From Lederbergia galactosidilytica (GTDB lineage: Bacteria; Bacillota; Bacilli; Bacillales; Bacillaceae_C), in assembly GCF_017873565.1 (NCBI RefSeq), contig NZ_JAGGKH010000008.1:1-64000 (forward strand): a stretch of DNA of 64,000 nucleotides. Reading direction: 5' to 3'. Both the position numbers and the translations under genes were made by a program. The notes under the pieces are model-generated. The model was not told the DNA's origin. It searched no databases and saw only the letters and a list, made by a program, of their open reading frames with translations. This document shows, piece after piece, positions 47,226-56,414 of this stretch (the stretch's first letter is position 1; each line of letters starts with the position of its first letter).

Positions 47226-48893
47226 TTAAAGTTCAATCAAGATTGGAACAATCATTGGCTTTTTCTTTGCATATTTATATATATATTGTCGGGTGTTTTT
47301 CTTAATTTGTTTTTTGATGACGTTTCGTTTAATTCGCTTTTCTATTTGTAGTTCTTGAATTGTTTCCATTGTGATACGATTCACTTCTTTCCGTAGTTTT
47401 GCAAAGTTCTCATCCATAAAACCACGGGAAAGTATTTCTGGGTCGGCTTGAAGCTCCCCGTCCTCTTTATTTATTGTAATGATAATCATTAGCATGCCAT
47501 CTTCGGAAAGTTGCTTGCGATCACGCAATACATACTCCAAGTCGCCAACTTCACCGCCATCTATATAGGTATTTCCTACAGGAATGGTGCGAAGCTGACG
47601 AGGAATCGATTCTTCTATATCCAAGACTTCGCCATTTTTCAAAATAAACGTATTTCCCTTTTCGACCCCAACCGATTCTGCTAATAAACGATGGTGGTAA
47701 AGCATCCGATATTCTCCATGAATCGGTATAAAATATTGCGGTCTCATTAAAGTTAGCATTAATTTTAAGTCTTCTTGATAACCATGCCCGGAAACATGCA
47801 TCCCTGATGTACTTCCCGATCCATAAATAACATTAGCTCCAAGCTCATACAAATTATCAACAATAGTCGTTATTCCTCGTTCATTTCCAGGTATAGGGCC
47901 CGCTGCAAAAATCACCATATCCCCCGGATAGACATCAACATCGCGGAAATCCCCAGTTGATAGACGGGCTAGTGCTGCCAATGGTTCACCTTGACTTCCT
48001 GTACAAAGGATAGCGATCTTTTCAGGGGACATTTCATTGACTTCTTGTGGTTCAATAATCATTCCAGCCGGTACAGTTAAAATTCCAAGTTCCATCGCCA
48101 CTTTCACAACATTAACCATCGTTCTTCCAAGTAATACGAGTTTCCGATTTGTTTTTTGGACTACATGTACAACTTGCTGAATTCGGCTGACATTAGAGGC
48201 AAATGTTGTCACAAACACTTTCCCATCCGCCTTCATGAAGGCTTCTTCTAAATGTCCAGCGACAATCTGTTCAGATGGTGTAAAACCAGAACGTTCCGCA
48301 TTCGTACTCTCCGATAATAAAAGCAGGACACCCTCTTTTCCAATTTCCGCCATTCGGTGAATATCTGAATACTCCTTATTTGCCGGTGTTAAATCAAATT
48401 TGAAATCCCCCGTATGTACAATATTTCCTTCGGGTGTGTGAAATACAATTCCCAAACAATCAGGGATACTATGAAATACCTTAAAAAAGCTAATCTCCAT
48501 TTGTCCGATTTTCACATTCGAATTAGGATTGATTTCAATTAATTTACTTTCACGTAATAGTTTGTGTTCCTTCAATTTAAGCTCAATTAATCCAAGGGTA
48601 AACCGAGTCGCATAAACAGGAACAGGCAATTGTTTTAAGAAAAAGGGAATACCCCCAATATGATCTTCATGTCCATGAGTAACAATTAATGCCCTTACCT
48701 TTTCCTTATTGTCTAGTAAATAAGTGATATCAGGAACAATCAAATCAATACCTAACAAACTTTCATCCGGAAACTTATTGCCGCAATCAATCAGGACAAT
48801 ATCCTCTCCATATTCGATTGCATACATATTTTTCCCAACCTCATTCAAACCACCTAAAGCAAAGACCGACAAGGTATTCTTACCTTTACCCAA
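47226..48893 (-). CDS. Ribonuclease J family protein
   Basis: A 555-residue metallo-beta-lactamase/beta-CASP nuclease. Zinc ligands are present in THGHEDHIGG (about 72-81) and IVHTGDFKFD (about 155). The beta-CASP core has FASNVSRIQQ and LCTGSQGEPLAALARLS (about 355), and SGHG and PIHGEYR follow. The C-terminal domain ends KKKPMIVPILIEL, as in RnjA and RnjB. RNase J combines 5'-3' exonuclease and endonuclease activity in mRNA and rRNA maturation. The N-terminus matches neither B. subtilis RnjA nor RnjB closely, so a third paralogue is possible. R2 repeats flank the gene. Confidence 0.9.
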   Translation of the reverse strand: MGKGKNTLSVFALGGLNEVGKNMYAIEYGEDIVLIDCGNKFPDESLLGIDLIVPDITYLLDNKEKVRALIVTHGHEDHIGGIPFFLKQLPVPVYATRFTLGLIELKLKEHKLLRESKLIEINPNSNVKIGQMEISFFKVFHSIPDCLGIVFHTPEGNIVHTGDFKFDLTPANKEYSDIHRMAEIGKEGVLLLLSESTNAERSGFTPSEQIVAGHLEEAFMKADGKVFVTTFASNVSRIQQVVHVVQKTNRKLVLLGRTMVNVVKVAMELGILTVPAGMIIEPQEVNEMSPEKIAILCTGSQGEPLAALARLSTGDFRDVDVYPGDMVIFAAGPIPGNERGITTIVDNLYELGANVIYGSGSTSGMHVSGHGYQEDLKLMLTLMRPQYFIPIHGEYRMLYHHRLLAESVGVEKGNTFILKNGEVLDIEESIPRQLRTIPVGNTYIDGGEVGDLEYVLRDRKQLSEDGMLMIIITINKEDGELQADPEILSRGFMDENFAKLRKEVNRITMETIQELQIEKRIKRNVIKKQIKKNTRQYIYKYAKKKPMIVPILIEL

Positions 48894-48962
48894 GCTAATC
48901 CCTCCTACCTTGAAAAAAGATAATATTAGTATGCCTCCTTTAAATTACTTCATTCTAAAACA

Positions 48963-49000
48963 GGGGACAGTCCCCCACTCTGGTAAAGGGTTAAAGCGTA
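48963..49000. repeat. Palindromic repeat R2, copy F (partial)
   Basis: GGGGACAGTCCCCCA and the central GGTAAAGGGTTAAAGCG are present; the right arm is missing. It lies upstream of the RNase J gene. Confidence 0.7.
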
Positions 49001-49161
49001 TAATCAATAGGCCGCTCCCTCTTGGTAACGAGAATAATCCTAGGATTTCAGGATATGATAACATTTCGTATTTATTGTTATTTACCAATAAGTGCTGTTG
49101 ATTCTTACTGCAATTGATATAGCAGAAAACAACAATTATTAAAAGGTAGGGAGGGAATAGC

Positions 49162-49272
49162 ATGGTTAAGGATTCTGAGGCACATAAAGAAAAAAGAAAT
49201 AACATCGCGAAAAGACCACCCGAACAACAAAAGGGCAAAGCTAGATCGAATGCTCGCGGCGGGAGAAATTAA
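49162..49272 (+). CDS. Small basic protein, 36 residues, unknown
   Basis: ATG follows GGGAGGG at eight to nine bases. The frame of 36 codons encodes a very basic, hydrophilic peptide (MVKDSEAHKEKRNNIAKRPP... ending ARGGRN) and ends in TAA inside a hairpin terminator. Composition recalls small DNA- or RNA-binding or minor spore proteins, but no family is recognised. Strong ribosome binding site plus terminator argue that it is real. Confidence 0.6.
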   Translation: MVKDSEAHKEKRNNIAKRPPEQQKGKARSNARGGRN

Positions 49273-49283
49273 ATTCTCCCTTT
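49261..49283 (+). terminator. Terminator of the 36-residue gene
   Basis: GGGAGAA / TTCTCCC arms around six bases, followed by TTTCC. It overlaps the stop codon. Confidence 0.6.
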
Positions 49284-49284
49284 C

Positions 49285-49345
49285 CTATGGGGTCAGTCCA
49301 GTCCTTCAGTATGATAAAAAGACCAATTTGGCGGACTGGCCCTAT
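49285..49345. repeat. Palindromic repeat R2, copy G (diverged)
   Basis: ATGGGGTCAGTCCAGTCC ... TATGATAAAAAGACC ... GGCGGACTGGCCC keeps the length and arm layout of R2 but with many changes. Confidence 0.5.
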
Positions 49346-49515
49346 GAATGTAAACCGAAAATCTGATGTTGGCTAAAATTCCAGCACTTGACTTGTTCAT
49401 TACGGGCTTGCTTTAGAGCATCCCCTAAATGTTTCTCCCTTCTTTATATCCCCTCTCCATATATTATCTTTGTACAAAACTCAAGGGCATGACCTCCAAT
49501 TCAGCATCATAAAAA

Positions 49516-49569
49516 ACACAATATACAGTGATTTATATCACATTTTTATACTATATATTGTGTTAATAT
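49516..49569 (+). promoter_or_regulatory. nrdDG promoter: two NrdR-type boxes, Fnr-like site and -10
   Basis: Two 16-bp boxes resemble NrdR sites: ACACAATATACAGTGA (49516-49531) and TACTATATATTGTGTT (49549-49564), 33 bp apart (three helical turns). Between them, overlapping the first box, AGTGA-N6-TCACA (49527-49542) differs by one base from the Bacillus Fnr consensus TGTGA-N6-TCACA. With a -10 TAATAT (49564-49569) the Fnr site would be centred near -41.5, the usual activator place. The start point is inferred. Confidence 0.65.
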
Positions 49570-49686
49570 GTTTTTTGTATCCGGAGGGAATAACTAGAAT
49601 TATCCAATATAAAGTTATTCCATTCAAACTAGGAGGAAAGTAAAACTTAGCAAATACCGGATAACATTAACGAGGAGTGATAATTG

Positions 49687-51630
49687 ATGTTCCAAAACAC
49701 AGAGGAAATTATTAATAAGTTTACATCCCATGCAGACGACTCGAGGGCTGACTATTTAAAAAGAGAGAATAGTAATTATGTTTATTCCCTTCCATTATTA
49801 CGCCATAATATAACAAACCATGCAGAAGAGGAGTATCTATTTTCCCGTGTTTTGCCCTCAAAAATTAAAGAACTCTATGACCAAGGGATCGTCTATGTAC
49901 ATGATAAACAACTTGCACCATATTGTGTTTCCATCAGTTGTTTGGATATTGCTTTAAAAGGGATTCCCTCTCTTGCGAAAAATATGATTTCATCAAAACC
50001 AGCAAAACGATTACCTGTTCTCCTTCGCCATTTTAGCAATGTAGTAACTCTAATTTCCCAGCAAGTCTCAGGCGCGGTGATGCTGGCTCAACTTACTACG
50101 ATTGCTGCCGCCTATTTATTTGATGAAAAAGAGCAAGGATACATATACACAGATGATGAATTAAAACAGCTTTTCCAGAGTGTAATTTGGGAATTAAATA
50201 TGCCACTTCGTTCTGGAGCGCAGAGTAGTTTTTCTAATATTACATTGGAATTCGGGAAACCTTCCGAGGAAATTAAAAATGAATATGTTGTTATTGGTGG
50301 TAAACCACGGTCCTTTCAATATAAGGATCTACCAAGTATTTATTTTGATCGGATTAATCAAGCCATTATTGATGTAATGAGTGATGGGACGGGAAATGAG
50401 GGAATTCCCTTTACTTTCCCTTTATTGACTGTACAAATTGATGATCAATTCAATTACGAAAATCCGCTGTTTTTGGAGCTTTTAGATAAAATGTACAACT
50501 GGGGTGGCGTTTATTTCGAAAACTTTAAAACAAAACCATTTGAAGATTCTTATTATAAACAACTTAATCCAACAATCCAGGCAAAGGATCCAGAAGTCAG
50601 CCGAAGCCTCTGCTGCCGATTACAAATTAATTTAGAAACCTTATCAAAGGCTGGGGGAGGTGTCTTTGGATCCTCGACAGGCTCAACAGGTGCCGTTCAA
50701 GTTCTAAATTTAAACATGAACCGTCTTTTATTAGAGTTTGGCCATGATTTACCACTATTAAAGCGAAAAATGCGCGAATATATGGAAGTCATGCAAGATG
50801 CTCATATGGCAAAACGCAAATGGCTTGAACTTAATAAAGATTTGTATCCAACATTCTTCTCCTATAATAGGAATCTCAAAAACTATTTTAACGTATTCGC
50901 TGTAACGGGAATGAATGAAGGTATCATCAATATTGGCTTTCCTGCCGGAATCAAAGATGAAAAGGGGAAATTAATAGCCCATGATTTAATGCAATATATG
51001 ACAGATATTGTTAATGATTTTATTGTCCGAGATAAAGTAGCTTGTGGAATTGAATACGCCCCTGCTGAAAATGCAGCCATCAAACTTGCTCGACATGATC
51101 TAAAATGGGCTAAAGAAAGCAAGCGTAATATCTTTGTGCAAGGTGAAGGAGAAAATCCATATCTTACAAGTGGATGTATGACTCCCTTCTCTGAGGAAGA
51201 TTTTCTTGCGCAATTGGAAAACAGCGCGGAATTTCAAGGTTATGCTACTTCAGGAAGCATATTACATCATTTTTTGGAGTCCAAGGTAGCACCTAGAAAA
51301 TTAGCCCGTTATGTAGATAAAATTTTTGAGAAACCAATAAATTATATTACATTAACACCAACTATCACTTCCTGTATGGAATGTGGCCAGAAATTCATTG
51401 CAGAAGATGCTAAAAACATCCAAAAATGTCCCACTTGCGATTCACTGGATATCGCAACTTTCAGTAGAGTGATTGGCTATTTAAAAATGATTGCCCGCAA
51501 TCATATAAATGTTGATGAAAAAGGATATTACCAAGGAAAGTATAACTTCTGGTCCAAGGCAAGAAGACATGACTGGAATGCGCGAAAGCGGCTAAAAGGG
51601 GACCAAATTAAGGATATTTTGCATTACTAG
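49687..51630 (+). CDS. nrdD: Anaerobic ribonucleoside-triphosphate reductase (class III)
   Basis: A 647-residue glycyl-radical enzyme that makes deoxynucleotides without oxygen. The ten-stranded barrel carries the family blocks YVHDKQLAPYC (about 71) and SCCLD-like SCLDIAL. Near the C-terminus a zinc ribbon (CMECG ... CPTC, about 573-600) precedes RVIGYLK, whose glycine is the radical site. There is no N-terminal ATP-cone, so allosteric activity control by that domain is lacking. GGAG nine bases upstream supports ATG 49687 over the TTG just before. It is the first gene of nrdDG. Confidence 0.92.
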   Translation: MFQNTEEIINKFTSHADDSRADYLKRENSNYVYSLPLLRHNITNHAEEEYLFSRVLPSKIKELYDQGIVYVHDKQLAPYCVSISCLDIALKGIPSLAKNMISSKPAKRLPVLLRHFSNVVTLISQQVSGAVMLAQLTTIAAAYLFDEKEQGYIYTDDELKQLFQSVIWELNMPLRSGAQSSFSNITLEFGKPSEEIKNEYVVIGGKPRSFQYKDLPSIYFDRINQAIIDVMSDGTGNEGIPFTFPLLTVQIDDQFNYENPLFLELLDKMYNWGGVYFENFKTKPFEDSYYKQLNPTIQAKDPEVSRSLCCRLQINLETLSKAGGGVFGSSTGSTGAVQVLNLNMNRLLLEFGHDLPLLKRKMREYMEVMQDAHMAKRKWLELNKDLYPTFFSYNRNLKNYFNVFAVTGMNEGIINIGFPAGIKDEKGKLIAHDLMQYMTDIVNDFIVRDKVACGIEYAPAENAAIKLARHDLKWAKESKRNIFVQGEGENPYLTSGCMTPFSEEDFLAQLENSAEFQGYATSGSILHHFLESKVAPRKLARYVDKIFEKPINYITLTPTITSCMECGQKFIAEDAKNIQKCPTCDSLDIATFSRVIGYLKMIARNHINVDEKGYYQGKYNFWSKARRHDWNARKRLKGDQIKDILHY

Positions 51631-51649
51631 GGAAAGGGTCTGAGTTCCT

Positions 51650-52303
51650 ATGCAATTTTACGATCATCTTATTCGAACATTTAATGATTTACCTGGACAC
51701 ACAACCTTATTGGTGCATTCACTATCAGGCTGTCCACTACACTGTTATGGTTGCCACAATTATGATGAAATCATTGCGACAACACCGAAAAAATACAAGA
51801 CTGTCGATAATCTTTTGGATTACCTCAAGAAATCAGGATATCTATTCGATGCAATCATGTTTAGTGGTGGCGAATTTTTGCTCAATAAAATAAACGAGAT
51901 TGATTATTTACTAAAAATGGTGCGCACTCTATTTTCTGGGAAGATTATTGTCACTACAAGTGGGGTTTATCACGAAAAAATTACTCATCTATATCAAGAA
52001 CAATTAGTAGACGGAATTCATATTGATATGAAATTACCGTACCATCTGTTGAATGTGGATGAAGATAAACAAATCTTTTTCGATATAATGGGGATTCACC
52101 CTTCTCAAAAGATAGTTAATAGTTTACTAACTAGTATTGATACTGTTATTAAGCATAACTCTCTATTAGATCAAGTACGCACAGTAAAATACCCCATCCT
52201 CGCAGAAGAATTTTTTGAAGAAATTAAAAAATACATTGATAACCGTAAAGCATATTATCAAAGCAAGGTTCCTTATTTTTTAAATGACTTTTTATATCCC
52301 TAA
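51650..52303 (+). CDS. nrdG: Anaerobic ribonucleotide reductase activating protein (radical SAM)
   Basis: A 217-residue radical-SAM activase. The cluster motif C-x3-C-x2-C appears as SGCPLHCYGCHN near residue 25-34; MFSGGEFLL (about 75) is the SAM-binding GGE motif. It makes the glycyl radical on NrdD. It starts 19 bases after nrdD and ends before an R2-derived terminator. Confidence 0.93.
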   Translation: MQFYDHLIRTFNDLPGHTTLLVHSLSGCPLHCYGCHNYDEIIATTPKKYKTVDNLLDYLKKSGYLFDAIMFSGGEFLLNKINEIDYLLKMVRTLFSGKIIVTTSGVYHEKITHLYQEQLVDGIHIDMKLPYHLLNVDEDKQIFFDIMGIHPSQKIVNSLLTSIDTVIKHNSLLDQVRTVKYPILAEEFFEEIKKYIDNRKAYYQSKVPYFLNDFLYP

Positions 52304-52310
52304 AAAGTAT

Positions 52311-52345
52311 GGCCTGTTCCCTATTCATACAATAGGAGACAGGCC
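52311..52345 (+). terminator. Terminator of nrdDG, R2-related (copy H)
   Basis: GGCCTGTTCCCTAT / ATAGGAGACAGGCC arms with one mismatch around TCATACA; the GGCCTGT-CCC and GGAGACAGGCCCCC sequences are shortened R2 arms. It sits eight bases past the nrdG stop. Confidence 0.75.
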
Positions 52346-52387
52346 CCCTTTCATCGAGTATCGTTTCCTCTCAATATCGGCATACGT

Positions 52388-53527
52388 TTAATCGACTGTT
52401 CCGTGTCGGGTAATTTTTGTCTCTATTTTAAAGTCAACTTTAATCATCGGATACTTAGCTCGCCACTCCTTTCTTCCTAGTTTTCCATCCTTTTGGTTAA
52501 TCCGATATATAACTCCATATCCAAAAGGATCTGCATTTTGTTCTTGCAATTGTTCTAATATTTCCTCGTATTGTGCTGTTAATTTCTTTTCCACTTCTTT
52601 TTCTATTAATTTCACGACTTCTGGTTTTTCTAAAAGGACTTTCTCTGATAGTTCAAATAAATCTACTTCAAGACTAAGTTTTGTTTCAAAATGTAAATTT
52701 TCTTTATCTATTAATGTAGTCCTACTCTTGGTTTTCAATATATTGAAAGCAGTATGTAACACTTCTTTTCTCTGATGAATATTCACTTCTTTTTCTATAT
52801 ATTGTTCAAAAGGAGCCATCGGGATTGTTACCTCTAACCACTTATCTTTAATAGGTGTTTTCAAAAGGTTAAAAAATAGGATTTCATCAGCAGGTCTTTC
52901 GCCTACATATTTATCATCTTGCAAAATAGCGATTGAGGTAATTTTCGGTTTATCTCCTTCAAGTGCAAACACGGGTAAAATCGGATCTATACCAATATCA
53001 TAGAAACTCCTCAAAAAGTCTTGGATCGTGACTCTAGGAAATTCACTTTTCCGAGAGTTTTCTTTAATTAACCCATGCAAAAATTGACCAATATTCATTG
53101 AAATATCTTTTTCCTGAACGGTAATTATCTCCTTTGCCGACGTCTTACTAATAGATAAAAAAGTCGTATCTGGTAAGTTTGCATCACGGTTTAATGTATC
53201 TAAGGAATGAAAGACACCTTCTTTAGCTGCCTCCATCCCGTATATTTCCAATTCAATTTTCCCAGGTGCTAATTGGAAGTTTGTTTCCAAATTGGCATTC
53301 TCAGCAGCCCCTTTGATCGTATTTCCCTTTCCAGAGACAATTTTGGTAATTTCATTGGATTGTTCTTCAAACTGAAAGATCACGATTGTTGTTTCGTATT
53401 GATCGTCTTCTCTAATATCAACACCACGCGCATTAATTACTCCAAGGTTTTCTAATTCTTGTTTTGGGATACAGCTACCAAGTAAAAAAATAGATAACAA
53501 AATGGGCATAAACAATTTTACCTTCAT
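52388..53527 (-). CDS. Spore germination lipoprotein, Ger(x)C family
   Basis: A 379-residue lipoprotein, the C subunit of a germinant receptor. The lipobox is LLGSC near residue 19. Domain blocks LGVINARGVDIRE near 28, and the C-terminal KDGKLGRKEWRAKYP near 350 are typical of GerAC/GerBC. It sits in the spore inner membrane, facing outward, and with the A and B subunits senses amino acids, sugars or ions. Its ATG overlaps the gerB-type stop by four bases. Last gene of the operon. Confidence 0.93.
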   Translation of the reverse strand: MKVKLFMPILLSIFLLGSCIPKQELENLGVINARGVDIREDDQYETTIVIFQFEEQSNEITKIVSGKGNTIKGAAENANLETNFQLAPGKIELEIYGMEAAKEGVFHSLDTLNRDANLPDTTFLSISKTSAKEIITVQEKDISMNIGQFLHGLIKENSRKSEFPRVTIQDFLRSFYDIGIDPILPVFALEGDKPKITSIAILQDDKYVGERPADEILFFNLLKTPIKDKWLEVTIPMAPFEQYIEKEVNIHQRKEVLHTAFNILKTKSRTTLIDKENLHFETKLSLEVDLFELSEKVLLEKPEVVKLIEKEVEKKLTAQYEEILEQLQEQNADPFGYGVIYRINQKDGKLGRKEWRAKYPMIKVDFKIETKITRHGTVD

Positions 53528-54639
53528 GTCGGAGCACTTCCTTTATGTTTTCGCCATTTCTTCTTAATCCAAACAAGTGGTAATATGATGAGTGGATAAA
53601 CAAAAATAAGCCAAAATCCAACTTCTGAAATGATATCTACTAACTGGTTGATGACTCTTTCATATTTAATAACACTCACTAAAATTAAAATTACAATGGC
53701 TACTGCATACACCATTGTTCTTTGTGGAACCCTATATAGCCGTTTCACTCCATAAGTTAACGCCCACATAAGTAAGGCTAAATTCGGCATGATAACAAAC
53801 ATCCATTGAGCTACAACGATAAAATCAAGCCGTTCAATAAACGTATATGACACACTTTTATATATTGCTAAAACGGAAAATTCAACTTCACTTAAATCTT
53901 CTAAGCTAAAATAACCAAGTACGATAACAGTCATACTAAAAATGAGAAGAGATGTATAACCCATACCTAAAAAGATTGGTAACTTGGCCTTTTCTTTATT
54001 ATCAATAAATGGATAGAGTACAAACAAAACTTCGAAACCAGAAAGAGAATATGTTGTGGCTTTAGCCCCTTTTAATAATTCAGGAATCGACGTTTGAAAC
54101 ATTGGCAATAAATGAAGCCAATCCATTTTTGATATTGGGTCATACAATAAAATGAGAAGCCATTGTATTAAAAAGGGGAAAATAACCATTACTCCGATCA
54201 CAACTTGGATCCCACCTAAAACAGCATATACAATGACAATTAGTAAAAGTGAACCGATGACATAAGCCGGTAAGGTCGGATAAAGAAATATCTGAATCAC
54301 TTCAATATACGTGATTATAATTGAGAATAAACTAGCAGCAAAATAAACAATATAAACAGTTCCAAGGATTTTTCCAATCCACCTACCAAAAAGATCAACT
54401 TGAATACCAAAAATATCAGCATTTTTATATTGCCTTAAAATAAGTAACATCACGTACGCAACGATAATTTGCATTAAAAAGGCAATAATAACGGATAGCC
54501 ATGCGTCCCGTCCTGCCTCTCGGAAGATATAGCGTGGCGCTCCTATAATTCCGACCCCTGTTTGAATACCATAAATAATAAAAAACAAGTAAAAAGCACG
54601 GAATCGTAATCTAGGTTTGACGTTTACATTGATCTCCAT
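53524..54639 (-). CDS. Spore germination permease, GerB family
   Basis: A 371-residue protein of the amino acid/polyamine transporter-like GerAB family with about ten helices. It starts with PRLRFRAFYLFFIIYGIQTGVGIIGAPRYIF (split around residues 8-38), the family hallmark, and contains SGFEVLFVLYPF near 200. This subunit binds the germinant. It begins eight bases after the gerA-type stop and overlaps gerC by four, so the three are coupled. Confidence 0.93.
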   Translation of the reverse strand: MEINVNVKPRLRFRAFYLFFIIYGIQTGVGIIGAPRYIFREAGRDAWLSVIIAFLMQIIVAYVMLLILRQYKNADIFGIQVDLFGRWIGKILGTVYIVYFAASLFSIIITYIEVIQIFLYPTLPAYVIGSLLLIVIVYAVLGGIQVVIGVMVIFPFLIQWLLILLYDPISKMDWLHLLPMFQTSIPELLKGAKATTYSLSGFEVLFVLYPFIDNKEKAKLPIFLGMGYTSLLIFSMTVIVLGYFSLEDLSEVEFSVLAIYKSVSYTFIERLDFIVVAQWMFVIMPNLALLMWALTYGVKRLYRVPQRTMVYAVAIVILILVSVIKYERVINQLVDIISEVGFWLIFVYPLIILPLVWIKKKWRKHKGSAPT

Positions 54640-54647
54640 CTATCCAC

Positions 54648-56144
54648 CTACTCATCGATATCTCGTTTTTTCATTGCCTCACTCTTTGAAAAACGCTTGG
54701 CATCTTTTGGTCTATATGCCTCCATTCGCTTACTTTCAAACTGTAATGGCAGGCGAAAAAGTGATTTATTAAAGTCCTTCAGCCGTAAAGGATAAAGTGG
54801 GACAAGATATGGTCTCCCCAATGATGTTAACCTTAATAAATGAATGATTAGCATACATAATCCAAACATAATCCCCATGATGCCAAAAATTCCAGCTAAG
54901 AAAATGAAGGGATAGCGGATAATACGGACAGATGTCCCAAATAAGTAATTAGGAAAAGTGAAGGAAGCCAATGCACTCATTGCCACGACGATAATCAAAA
55001 TATTACTTGTTAAACCTGCTTCAACCGCAGCTTGTCCAATGACAATTCCGCCCACAATCCCCATTGTTTGCCCGACCTTCGTCGGCAGTCTTACTCCTGC
55101 TTCCCGCAAAAACTCGATCAAGAACTCTAAGAGAAGGGCTTCTAATAACGGTGGAAAAGGTACAGCCGCCCGAGATTCCCCAATTGAAATCAACAACTGG
55201 GTTGGGATGACACCATATTGATATGTAACAATTGCCACATATGTAGGTGTTACGATAATCGCAAAAAACATTGCTATAAACCGAAGAATTCGAAAAACAG
55301 AACCCCCTTGCCAGCGCATATAACGATCTTCTGTTGACTCAAGAAAGCTAAAAAAAGTTGAAGGTGCAATAATCCCAATCGGACTATTTTCAACCAATAC
55401 ACCGACTTTCCCTTGTGAAATATCATACGCGAAGCGATCAGGTAATTCAGTTATATTAAATTGCGGAAATAGATTAACCGTATTATCCTCTAGGTATTGC
55501 TTTAATACTGTACTATCTTCTACGAAATCGACATCTAAATCTTGAATCCTTTGCCGCATCGTTTGAACATCTTCCTCATTCGCTACAGACTTCATATATA
55601 CTAGACGAACATCGGCCGGAATACTTTTTCCGACTACTAATTCCTCTAATTCAAGATCGTTAGAACGTATCTTCCAACGGATAATATTCATATTAGTAAC
55701 AAGTGACTCCGTAAAGGCTATTTTAGGTCCAAGAACTAGAGACTCCGTTTCTGCTTTTTCTAAACCGCGCTTTTCTTTATTAAGGAGGACATAGGAAATA
55801 ACCTTCTTTTCCCCTTCGATATAGATAAACACTTGTCCCTTTACGACCTTTTCTAAAACCTCGTCTAATGAAGTCAGCATTTCGCCACTTCCTAGCGGAA
55901 TTTCATTTAGGATTGTTAGATTTGTCCATTTCATCTCCCTCTTAAGTAATGGCGATAATATGAACTCTTCAACTTTTCCACTTTCAACAATATAAGGAAT
56001 ATAAAAAACAGCAAATTTCTTTCCATAATGTTGATACCTTGAAAATAATAGATCCGAATTATTGGTGAATACCTCTTGTAAAGATTGCTCAAGCTCATCT
56101 AATGTTAAAGGGAGTTTTTTACTTAATTGCTGTTTTTTTCTCAT
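54648..56144 (-). CDS. Spore germination protein, GerA family
   Basis: A 498-residue A subunit. A hydrophilic N-terminal region (about 1-240) is followed by four to six membrane helices. Conserved blocks are GKVGVLVENSPIGIIAPSTFFSF near 245 and FPPLLEALLLEFLIEFLREAGVRLPTKVGQTMGIVGG in parts near 330-365. GGAGG precedes ATG 56144, shortening the frame by four residues. First gene of the operon, behind a SigG-like promoter. The germinant type cannot be named from sequence. Confidence 0.94.
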   Translation of the reverse strand: MRKKQQLSKKLPLTLDELEQSLQEVFTNNSDLLFSRYQHYGKKFAVFYIPYIVESGKVEEFILSPLLKREMKWTNLTILNEIPLGSGEMLTSLDEVLEKVVKGQVFIYIEGEKKVISYVLLNKEKRGLEKAETESLVLGPKIAFTESLVTNMNIIRWKIRSNDLELEELVVGKSIPADVRLVYMKSVANEEDVQTMRQRIQDLDVDFVEDSTVLKQYLEDNTVNLFPQFNITELPDRFAYDISQGKVGVLVENSPIGIIAPSTFFSFLESTEDRYMRWQGGSVFRILRFIAMFFAIIVTPTYVAIVTYQYGVIPTQLLISIGESRAAVPFPPLLEALLLEFLIEFLREAGVRLPTKVGQTMGIVGGIVIGQAAVEAGLTSNILIIVVAMSALASFTFPNYLFGTSVRIIRYPFIFLAGIFGIMGIMFGLCMLIIHLLRLTSLGRPYLVPLYPLRLKDFNKSLFRLPLQFESKRMEAYRPKDAKRFSKSEAMKKRDIDE

Positions 56145-56186
56145 TTTGGCCTCCATATTAAACGATTAAGCAAATGACATATTGTT

Positions 56187-56215
56187 TAGTATGGATTTAT
56201 GAATGGAATTTATGA
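56187..56215 (-). promoter_or_regulatory. SigG-type promoter of the ger operon
   Basis: On the minus strand TCATA, 17 bases, CATACTA (-10 at 56193-56187). This agrees with SigG promoters (GMATR ... CATNNTA). It lies about 45 bases before the gerA start and would give forespore expression. Confidence 0.55.
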
Positions 56216-56286
56216 GGAATAATGGAAAAAGTCGCTCCTAAGTTATTATTTGCTAATCCTTTTTAATATCACCTCCATTATCGATG

Positions 56287-56325
56287 AAAAAACCTTCAAA
56301 CTTATAGCTAAGTCTGAAGGTTTTC
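56287..56325 (-). terminator. Terminator of the SLC45/GPH-type transporter gene
   Basis: AAAACCTTCAGACTTA / TAAGTTTGAAGGTTTT arms with one mismatch, then TTTTTTC on the minus strand. Confidence 0.8.
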
Positions 56326-56414
56326 ACTGAAAGATTGCTCATTTTTATATTATTGTCAAGCGTCCATAGTAATTTGTTATCATTAACGGTGAAACTCGCT
56401 TTACTGATTGAATA

